The notes under the pieces: model-generated | What the model was told of the DNA's origin: nothing | Databases searched by the model: none | What the model saw: the letters and a program-made list of their open reading frames with translations, nothing else | Shown: positions 56,306-64,000 of the stretch, piece by piece | Numbering within the stretch: the stretch's first letter is position 1 | Layout: each line of letters starts with the position of its first letter | Source of the DNA: Candidatus Rokuibacteriota bacterium | GTDB taxonomy: Bacteria; Methylomirabilota; Methylomirabilia; Rokubacteriales; CSP1-6 | Direction: 5' to 3' | Assembly (NCBI GenBank): GCA_016184365.1 | Contig: JACPCW010000084.1 | Location: forward strand, 58,027 to 122,026 | Length of the DNA stretch: 64,000 bases | Made by a program: the position numbers and the translations under genes

Positions 56306-57652
56306 ATGCCTGAAAGCGAACGCCTGCTCGATTCGATCCGGGAGCTGCTCGACGGCGGCCGCGACGAGCGTCTGTCCGACGTGCTCGCCGACACGCATCC
56401 GGCCGACCTGTCGCGCGCGCTGCGCGAGCTGCCGCTGCCCGAGCAGGTGCGCGTCTTTCGCCTCCTCGCACCGGCCGAGGCGGGCGCCGTGCTCTCCGAG
56501 CTCGACGACCAGACCCTGCTGGAGCTCGTCCGCGCGCTCGACGAGGTCGAGGTGTCGAAGATCCTCGATCAGATGCCCTCCGACCACGTCGTCGAGGTCG
56601 TCGAGGAGCTGCCGCCCGAGCAGGCGGAGAAGTTCCTCGATCTCATGGAAGAGGAGAAATCCGAGGAGGTCCAGGAGCTCCTCGAGTACGAGGAAGGGAC
56701 GGCGGGCCGGCTCATGTCGCCGAACGTCGTCGCGGTCGGCGAGCAGGCCACCGTCGCGCAGGCCATCGCGCACGTGCGCAAGGCCGCGACGCGCGACGGC
56801 GCGTTCTACGTCTACGTCGTCGACGATCACGATCACCTCGTCGGCCTGGTCCCGCTCCATCGGCTGCTGACCGCCGATCCGTCGACGCCGATCGGCGCGA
56901 TCCGCACGAGCGACGTGGAGAGCGTGAGCGTGCACACGGATCAGGAGGAAGTCGCGCGCCTGGTCCAGCACCACAACCTGCTCGAAGTGCCCGTCGTCGA
57001 CGTGAATCGCCGTTTGCTCGGCACGATCGGGGTCGAGGACGTCATCGACGTCATCGCGGAGGAGGCCACGGAGGACATCCAGCGCCTCGGCGGCGTCGCG
57101 GGCGACGAGACGGTGTTCGATCCCGCGTCGGCCGTCTTCAGGAACCGCTTCCTGTGGCGCCTCGTCAACCTCGGCACCGCGGTCCTGGCCGCATCCGTGA
57201 TCGGCGCGTTCGAAGCATCGATTCAGGCGCTCGCGACGCTGGCCGTCTTCATGCCGATCGTGGCGTCGATGGGCGGAATCGGGACCACGCAGACGGCGAC
57301 CGTCGTCATCCGCGGCATCGCGCTCGGCGACCTCACGCCCGGTGTCATGGCGCGCGTCGTGCGCAAGGAGCTCTGGCTGGGCATCACGACGGGTCTGGCC
57401 AACGGCCTCGTCCTTGCTGGCATCGCCTACGCGTGGAAAGGGCAGCTCCTGCTCGCCGCGATCCTCGGCGTGGCGCTCGTGCTCAACATGACGCTGGCGG
57501 CGATCGTCGGGACGCTCGTGCCGGTCGCGTTGAAGGCGCTCCGCATCGATCCGGCGATCGCGTCGAGCGTCATCATCACGGCGTTCACCGACGTCTTCGG
57601 CTTCTTCTCGTTCCTCGGGCTCGCGAGCCTGTTGATGTCATTTTTGCTTTGA
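56306..57652 (+). CDS. mgtE: Magnesium transporter MgtE
   Basis: 448 residues. N-terminal superhelical domain (DTHPADLSRALRELPLPEQV), two CBS domains about 130-255 (LMSPNVVAVGEQATVAQAI, then VPVVDVNRRLLGTIGVEDVI), a plug helix and five spans containing MPIVASMGGIGTTQTATVVI and the ASSVIITAFTDVFGFFSF end. Mg-gated channel of the inner membrane. Confidence 0.95.
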   Translation: MPESERLLDSIRELLDGGRDERLSDVLADTHPADLSRALRELPLPEQVRVFRLLAPAEAGAVLSELDDQTLLELVRALDEVEVSKILDQMPSDHVVEVVEELPPEQAEKFLDLMEEEKSEEVQELLEYEEGTAGRLMSPNVVAVGEQATVAQAIAHVRKAATRDGAFYVYVVDDHDHLVGLVPLHRLLTADPSTPIGAIRTSDVESVSVHTDQEEVARLVQHHNLLEVPVVDVNRRLLGTIGVEDVIDVIAEEATEDIQRLGGVAGDETVFDPASAVFRNRFLWRLVNLGTAVLAASVIGAFEASIQALATLAVFMPIVASMGGIGTTQTATVVIRGIALGDLTPGVMARVVRKELWLGITTGLANGLVLAGIAYAWKGQLLLAAILGVALVLNMTLAAIVGTLVPVALKALRIDPAIASSVIITAFTDVFGFFSFLGLASLLMSFLL

Positions 57653-57662
57653 TAAAAGGCCC

Positions 57663-57692
57663 TTGGCAGGCACTCCGGGCAGCAGGTAGAAT
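57663..57692 (+). promoter_or_regulatory. Promoter of the methyltransferase/hydrolase pair
   Basis: TTGGCA (5 of 6), 18-bp spacer, TAGAAT (5 of 6). Start expected near 57699, leader about 58 nt with CGGAGGG ribosome site before GTG 57757. Confidence 0.7.
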
Positions 57693-57756
57693 ACGCGCGC
57701 GAATCGGACGGCCGTGTACCGACCGCCTCGTATCCCCGTCGCCCGGAGGGCTCGCT

Positions 57757-58386
57757 GTGGACGTAGCGCTGGAGAAGAGGCAGGTCGAACGCGCCTACGA
57801 GTTCTACGCCCCCGTCTACGACTTCATCTTCGACTGGATCTTCGCTCCGGGCCGCGCCGCGGCGATCCGGCACCTGGGGCTCGAGCCGAACGACTCCGTG
57901 CTCGAGGTCGGCATCGGCACCGGCCTGAACCTGCCGCTCTATCCGCCGGCGTGCCGGCTCACGGGCATCGATCTGTCGCAGGAGATGCTCGACAAGGCGA
58001 TCGAGCGCGTGCAGGAGCTGGCGATGCCGAACGTGACGCTCAAGGTGATGGACGCCACGTCGCTCGACTTCGGCGACAACGAGTTCGACAAGGCCGTCGC
58101 GACGTACACGATTTCCGCCGTGCCCGATCCGGTCTCCGTGCTGCGCGAGATGCGGCGCGTCGTGAAGCCGGGCGGGGTGCTGGTGATCCTCAATCATTTC
58201 CGCAGTGACCGCCGCCTCACCGGCTGGGTCGAAGACCTGCTCGCGCCGGTCTGCACGCGCCTCGGCTGGAAGTCGAACCTTCCGCTGACCCCGCTGCTCG
58301 CGCAGGTGGGGCTCGCCGCCGAAGAAGTGTGCAAGGTGAACCTGTTCAACGGCTGGCGCCTCATCGTGTGCGTCAACCGCAAGTAG
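57757..58386 (+). CDS. Class I methyltransferase (PmtA/UbiE-like)
   Basis: 209 residues. VERAYEFYAPVYDFIFDWIF start, SAM motif VLEVGIGTGLNLPLYP near residue 48, GIDLSQEMLDKA, and VVKPGGVLVILNHF. Resembles phosphatidylethanolamine N-methyltransferases of the PmtA kind, with UbiE/quinone methylation as alternative. The hydrolase gene begins inside its last codons. Confidence 0.87.
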   Translation: MDVALEKRQVERAYEFYAPVYDFIFDWIFAPGRAAAIRHLGLEPNDSVLEVGIGTGLNLPLYPPACRLTGIDLSQEMLDKAIERVQELAMPNVTLKVMDATSLDFGDNEFDKAVATYTISAVPDPVSVLREMRRVVKPGGVLVILNHFRSDRRLTGWVEDLLAPVCTRLGWKSNLPLTPLLAQVGLAAEEVCKVNLFNGWRLIVCVNRK

Positions 58387-59363
58387 CGCGGGTCGCCCGC
58401 CTCCTCCTCGCGCTCGTTCTCGTTCTTCCGCTGCTCGATACCGGTCGTTCCATGGTCGTGGCCGGTCTGTTCCTCGCGGATTTTCTCGGTCACGGCGCGA
58501 AGCCGCTGTCGCGCCTGACGTCGCCGCCGGCGCGCACCACCATGCGGGTGCCCGGAGCGGCGGTCGACCGCTACACGTACCCCGGCACGCACGGCGTCCC
58601 GCTGGTGCTCGTGCACGGTCTGGCGCCCGACGGCAAGGACGACCCGCGACTGGCTGCCGCGGCGGCGCTGCTCGCGCGCGCCGGCTTCGACGTCGCGGTG
58701 CCGACCGTCCCGGGACTGACGCGGATGCGGCTGCGCCCCGCGGATCGCGAGCCGGTGCGCGCGACGATCGCAGCGCGGAGCGGCCCGACCGTCGTCGTCG
58801 GCGTGAGCGTGGGCGCCGGCGTCGCGATGCTCGCCGCGGCGGACGCGTCGGTGCGGGATCGCATTCCGCTGCTGCTGAGTCTCGGCGGGTACGCCTCGGC
58901 GGTCGATCTCGTGCGCTACTACCTCACCGGCGAATACCGCGGACCCGACGGCGTGCGCCGGCGCACGCACGACCCGGCGCTGATCCAGGCGTTCGTGGAC
59001 GCGAACGGCGATCTGCTGGATCCGTCGGCTCGCCGGGTGCTCGGCGCGACGGGCGCCGCCGACGTCTCGCTCGCGCTCGCCCGGGTGTCGCCCGAGCTCG
59101 GGCGATTGTTCGACGCGCTGTCGCCGGTGCGCGTCGTCCGCGATCTTCGCGGCACGCTCGTGCTCGTGCACGGACGTGACGATGCTGCGGTCCCCTACAC
59201 GGAGAGCATCGCGCTGTCGGCGGCGCGTCCGACGCATTCGCGACTCGTCCTCGTCGGCATCGTCGATCACGTCGAACCGTCGCGGCAGATCGCCGTCGCG
59301 AGCGCGATCACGGATCTCGTCCGGATGTGGACCGTGGCGTACGCGCTGATCTCGCATGCCTGA
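58368..59363 (+). CDS. Alpha/beta hydrolase, membrane-anchored or secreted
   Basis: 331 residues from GTG 58368, overlapping the previous gene by 19 bp; an ATG at 58452 is an alternative that removes the hydrophobic start (LLLALVLVLPLLD). Fold marks: VLVHGLAPDGKDD, nucleophile elbow VVGVSVGAGVAML (Gly-x-Ser-x-Gly), acid in VLVHGRDDAAVPY and His in GIVDHVEPS. Substrate unknown. Confidence 0.8.
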   Translation: MRQPQVARVARLLLALVLVLPLLDTGRSMVVAGLFLADFLGHGAKPLSRLTSPPARTTMRVPGAAVDRYTYPGTHGVPLVLVHGLAPDGKDDPRLAAAAALLARAGFDVAVPTVPGLTRMRLRPADREPVRATIAARSGPTVVVGVSVGAGVAMLAAADASVRDRIPLLLSLGGYASAVDLVRYYLTGEYRGPDGVRRRTHDPALIQAFVDANGDLLDPSARRVLGATGAADVSLALARVSPELGRLFDALSPVRVVRDLRGTLVLVHGRDDAAVPYTESIALSAARPTHSRLVLVGIVDHVEPSRQIAVASAITDLVRMWTVAYALISHA

Positions 59364-59365
59364 TT

Positions 59366-59415
59366 CGTGGCGGTTTGTGCCACGGGTCGGCAAAGTGTCA
59401 CCCAGTTCGTGACAC
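59366..59415 (+). promoter_or_regulatory. Two palindromic sites, candidate upstream activating sequence
   Basis: CGTGGC-N7-GCCACG (59366-59384) and GTGTCAC-N7-GTGACAC (59395-59415) have the same 7-nt centre and their midpoints are 30 bp apart, about three helical turns. They lie 73-122 bp before a sigma54-type promoter, the normal place for an NtrC-type activator. Confidence 0.65.
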
Positions 59416-59487
59416 CCTGACGCGCGCGAACGATCGGCCCTCGACCCGGACATCCACGAAATCGCGCCCTTCCCCGGCCGGCGGGTC

Positions 59488-59503
59488 TGGCACCCCCCTT
59501 GCC
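59488..59503 (+). promoter_or_regulatory. Sigma54-type -24/-12 promoter of the FecR-domain gene
   Basis: TGGCAC-N5-TTGCC matches the -24/-12 consensus (TGGCAC-N5-TTGCW) at all but the last base, with correct GG to GC spacing. The start would be near 59514, 28 nt before ATG 59542. Confidence 0.72.
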
Positions 59504-59541
59504 GCTCCCATGCGTCGGTTGCAGGGATCACAGGGGAAGAC

Positions 59542-60612
59542 ATGAGACTGACAACGAGCGCAGTGGTCCTGGCCCTGGCCGTTACCGGGGCGATCGCGGG
59601 CGACGTGGCCGCGCAGGCGCAGCATGCCGGCGTCGTGACGACCGCGACCGGCACGGTGACGGTCGCTCGCGACGCGGCGTCGCCGACGCCGTTGCGCTTC
59701 CGGGACGACATCTACCTGCACGATCGCATCGCAACCGCGGAACGCTCGCTCGCGCGGATCCTGCTCGGCGGCAAAGCCGTCGTCACCGTCTCCGAGCGGT
59801 CCGTCGTGACGATCACCGAGGCGCCGGGCCGGTCGACCATCGACCTGATCAGCGGGCGCATCTCCCTGGCCGTGGCGCGCGAGCGGATGAAGGCGGGCGA
59901 CACCGTCGAGATCCGCACGCCGATCGCCATCGCCGGCGTGCGCGGAACCGTCGTCATCGCCGAGCTCCTCGCCGGCGGCGCCGCACAGTTCACGGTCGTG
60001 AAGGGTCTCGTCGAGGTGGCGGGGCTCGATCCGGGCACGCGTCTCACCCTGCCGGGGTCGACGTTCCTGGCGGCGCGGCAGACGCTCGTCGCGACGCCGC
60101 GGGGCCTCGGTGCGCCCCAGACGATTACGCCGGAAGCGGTGCAGCGGCTGGGCTCGGCGTTCAAGCCCGCCCCGCGGCCGATGCCGGCGGCGCCAGCGGC
60201 GCTCGTGACCGAATCACAGGTCCAGCAGGCGGTCGACGCCGGTCGCCGGTTCGGCAGCGACAAGCGCGGATCGAAGGATGACGACCCACGCGGCCACGGT
60301 CGCGGTGCGGCGCCGGCGGGCGGCGACACGACGACGTCGGCGATCTCGGCCGGTCCTGACGGCGGCCGCGGCTCTTCGGATTCCCACGGCCCCGGTTCGT
60401 CCGGTCCGTCGAGCCCCGTGTCCGTCGGCCCGCTGTCGTCCGGTCAGCCGGGTCCGATCTCGAGCGGTTCCGGTCCGTCAGGTCCGATCTCGTCGGGCCC
60501 GGTGTCGGCCGGTCCGCCGATCAGCGTGACGCCGGGTCCGCCGCCGACGCCGAAGCACGAGCCGAAGATCGACCATCAGGGACCGAAGCACGCCAAGCCG
60601 GACAAGAAGTAG
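59542..60612 (+). CDS. FecR-domain exported protein with Gly/Pro/Ser tail
   Basis: 356 residues. Signal peptide (VVLALAVTGAIAGDVAAQA), FecR-like domain about residues 28-150 (LRFRDDIYLHDRIATAERSL, VTVSERSVVTITE, VEIRTPIAIAGVRGTVVI). After a linker, the C-terminal 120 residues are low complexity: repeats of GPxSSG/PxSxGP, ending in a Lys/His/Pro-rich tail. No TonB receptor or ECF sigma factor is adjacent, so this is a stand-alone envelope protein, not a classical Fe-dicitrate regulator. Confidence 0.82.
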   Translation: MRLTTSAVVLALAVTGAIAGDVAAQAQHAGVVTTATGTVTVARDAASPTPLRFRDDIYLHDRIATAERSLARILLGGKAVVTVSERSVVTITEAPGRSTIDLISGRISLAVARERMKAGDTVEIRTPIAIAGVRGTVVIAELLAGGAAQFTVVKGLVEVAGLDPGTRLTLPGSTFLAARQTLVATPRGLGAPQTITPEAVQRLGSAFKPAPRPMPAAPAALVTESQVQQAVDAGRRFGSDKRGSKDDDPRGHGRGAAPAGGDTTTSAISAGPDGGRGSSDSHGPGSSGPSSPVSVGPLSSGQPGPISSGSGPSGPISSGPVSAGPPISVTPGPPPTPKHEPKIDHQGPKHAKPDKK

Positions 60613-60630
60613 CGCGCGGGCGGCGCGCGC

Positions 60631-60631
<1 letters not shown>
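60611..60631. terminator. Bidirectional hairpin between convergent fecR-type and regulator genes
   Basis: AGCGCGCG-GGCGG-CGCGCGCT, 8-bp perfect stem, spanning the two facing stop codons. No U run on either side. Confidence 0.55.
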
Positions 60632-62054
<1,423 letters not shown>

Positions 62055-62058
<4 letters not shown>

Positions 62059-63446
62059 GGCTCTGGCGTCCGCCGCTCGAGCATGACGAAGTGCCGGCTG
62101 CTCTCGCCGCCGGGCCGATGGAGATAGAGGCGGACCGACTGGCCGGTCGTGAGGCCTTCGAGATGGCGGGTGAACGCGCCCGCGTCGGTGATCGGACGGC
62201 CGTCGAGCTCGAGGAGCACGTCGCCGCGCTGCAGCCCCGCACGATCGGCGGCGCCGCCCGACTTGACGGCCGCGACGATGACGCCCGCCGGCCGCGGCAG
62301 CTCCAGCCGCCGCGCGATGTCGGGCGTGACCGGCTCGACACGCAGGCCCCACTGGTCGTCGAGCGGCTCCAGGGCCGCCACGGGCTCGTCCGTCGGCATC
62401 TCCCCGACGGTGATGCGCACCGGTACGCGCTTGCCGTCGCGCATGACCGTGACGTCCACGTGCTGCCCCGGCGTGACGGCCGCGACGCGACGCTGGAGCT
62501 CGGGCAGCTCCTTGATCTCGGCGCCGCCGAATTCGACGATGATGTCGCCCGGCTTCAGACCGCTCCCCGCCGCGGGGCCGCTGGCCATGATGTCGGCGAC
62601 GAGCACGCCCTCCCGCTCCCTCACGCCGAAGCCCTGCGCGAGATCCTCGGTGAGGTCCTGGATCACGATGCCCAGCCATCCGCGCACGACGCGCCCGCGC
62701 GACATGAGCTGGCGCATGACTTCCTTGGCCTGGTTGATGGGGATGGCGAAGCCGATGCCCTGCCCCGCGGCGACGATCGCGGTGTTCACGCCGATCACCC
62801 GGCCGTCGAGATTCAGCAGCGGGCCGCCGGAGTTGCCGGGATTGATCGACGCGTCGGTCTGGATGAAGTTCTCGTACGTCGCGACCCCGACGCGCGTGCG
62901 CGCGGTGGCGGAGATGATCCCCACGGTCACCGTGCGGTCCAGACCGAACGGGTTGCCGATCGCGATCGCCCACTGCCCGATCCGGAGCGCGTCGGAATCC
63001 CCGAGCTCGGCGACGGGCAGCGGCGCCGGCGCCTCGACCTTCAGCACCGCGAGATCCGTCTTGGGATCCCGCCCGACCAGCGTGGCCGTGAACTTCCGCG
63101 CGTCCGAAAGCCTCACCGTGATCTCGGCAGCGTTCTCGATCACGTGATTGTTCGTCAAGATGTATCCATTCGGATCCACGATGACGCCCGATCCCGTCGA
63201 GCGGGATTCCGGACGGCGGCGCTTGAACTCGTCGAAGAACTCGCGGAACTGTTCCGGAATCTCCTCCATCGGCGCGCCGCGCTTCGGAACGGTGCTGACG
63301 TTGACGACGGCGGGGGTGACGCGCACGGCGACGGCCGTGAACGCGTCTTCCAGGGCGCGGAGGATCGCGCGCGCCTCGGGCGCCGGCTGGGCCGCGGCGG
63401 GAAGCGCCGAGGCGACGACCATGACGAGCGCGACGAGGATTCTCAT
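62055..63446 (-). CDS. degP: DegP/HtrA periplasmic serine protease
   Basis: 463 residues, intact. Signal peptide (ILVALVMVVASALPAAAQP), trypsin fold with TNNHVIENAAEI (His), KTDLAVLKVEA (Asp) and [12 protein letters not shown] (Ser), then two PDZ domains (about 255-345 and 355-450). Degrades or holds misfolded envelope proteins. Its stop overlaps the sigma54 regulator start, so the two are probably co-translated. Contrasts with the broken DegP at 20.8 kb. Confidence 0.93.
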
Positions 63447-63467
63447 GGACAGGCCCGCGCGGGGATT

Positions 63468-64000
63468 CTACCGATCGGCTGCGCCGTCCGCCAGCGGCAC
63501 CAGCGCGATTTCGAGGATGCGGCGCGTGGCCGGCGTGATCGGGGCCGTCGCGCCGCGCCGGAGACCTGCGACCCACACGATGCCCTCCGCCGTTTCGACG
63601 ATCGGCAGCGCATCGCGCCGCCAGCGCGGCACCTTCGCGTGGATCAGGAACTCCTTGAGCCGGCGCTCGGGCCCGCCGAACGGGACGAAGCGATCGCCGC
63701 GACGGCGCGCGCGCACGGCGATCGGCATCGACAGATGGTCGGCGTCGAACGCGACGCGGTCCGCCGTGGTCGGCGTTGCATACCCGCCCGCGTCCACGAC
63801 GCGGGTCGCGAGCGCCTGTCCGATCTCGGGCAGCGGCGTCGTGCCCGGAACCGCGACCGCGCGCTCCACGAGGCGCGGCGCGGCCGCGGCGCCGATACGC
63901 ACGCGGCCGGATCCGACGTCGACGCGCACGCGACCGAGCCGAAAGGCGCGGCGCGGCGGCGGCTCCGCGAGCACGCGCGCGAGCCCGCGGTGCGCCCAGG
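63468..64000 (-). CDS. tilS: tRNA(Ile)-lysidine synthase TilS (C-terminal part, cut by window edge)
   Basis: About 177 residues of the C-terminal half are visible. The substrate-tail domain RARRRGDRFVPFGGPERRLKEFLIHAKVP and RRDALPIVETAEGIVWVAG are diagnostic of the TilS C-terminal region. In-frame codons continue past 63974 to the edge (WAHRGLAR), so the gene begins outside the window. TilS puts lysidine on C34 of the AUA-reading tRNA. 21 bp upstream of degP. Confidence 0.88.
   Translation of the reverse strand, partial: WAHRGLARVLAEPPPRRAFRLGRVRVDVGSGRVRIGAAAAPRLVERAVAVPGTTPLPEIGQALATRVVDAGGYATPTTADRVAFDADHLSMPIAVRARRRGDRFVPFGGPERRLKEFLIHAKVPRWRRDALPIVETAEGIVWVAGLRRGATAPITPATRRILEIALVPLADGAADR

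Noticed and set aside
59488..59503. Sigma70 reading of the FecR-gene promoter region
   Set aside because: No TTGACA/TATAAT pair with acceptable spacing is present, while the -24/-12 pattern is nearly perfect.

Overview
The window is one contiguous stretch of high-GC bacterial chromosome. CMP-Kdo synthetase (kdsB), MscS, an outer-envelope type DegP pair and a bactofilin point to a Gram-negative cell. A complete Pup-proteasome gene set (arc, dop, prcB, prcA, pafA), several TRAP and ABC uptake systems and an F420/FMN luciferase-like oxidoreductase fit an uncultivated lineage such as Rokubacteria/Methylomirabilota (NC10). That placement is inference from gene content; no rRNA gene is present to test it.

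Layout. 0-9 kb: a tightly overlapping minus-strand housekeeping run (secD start, yajC, tgt, queA; csaA, spoIID-like, ruvB, ruvA, ruvC, yebC, thioesterase). 9-11.6 kb: an SDR and a peptide-type ABC binding protein. 11.8-18.4 kb: the proteasome cluster behind a near-consensus sigma70 promoter, with no visible Pup gene. 18.4-22.7 kb: a run of decaying genes (5'-nucleotidase with internal deletion, a split protein, a broken DegP, a frameshifted secreted protein) around an intact bactofilin. 22.7-28.5 kb: hut operon for histidine breakdown (hutU, hutI, a HutF-like amidohydrolase, hutH). 28.6-33.1 kb: fabI, and divergently an aldolase/LLM oxidoreductase/kdsB/MFS string. 33-36.4 kb: small unknowns, MscS, MFS. 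36.5-43.6 kb: a sugar-type ABC importer whose ATPase gene is separated by a TRAP operon with a crippled binding protein. 43.8-48.5 kb: methyltransferase and a second TRAP system with convergent dctP. 48.6-54.4 kb: cytochrome c, CusF-like copper protein, FAH-family hydrolase, apgM, and a membrane-anchored HAMP-OtsA fusion. 54.5-59.4 kb: zinc-binding small protein, aspartase/fumarase-family lyase, mgtE, methyltransferase, alpha/beta hydrolase. 59.4-64 kb: a FecR-domain protein behind a sigma54-type promoter with two upstream palindromes, facing an orphan NtrC-type regulator that overlaps a DegP gene, then tilS.

Three themes cross the window. First, a roughly 70-bp element made of two GC hairpins occurs eight times at gene borders and has become the 3' end of three reading frames. 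Second, adjacent genes are very often joined by ATGA, GTGA or TTGA stop-start overlaps. Third, several first genes have a -10-like hexamer only 6-8 nt before the start codon, suggesting leaderless mRNAs. The most unusual single objects are the HAMP-OtsA fusion, the Pup-less proteasome cluster, the repeat family and the sigma54/FecR locus.
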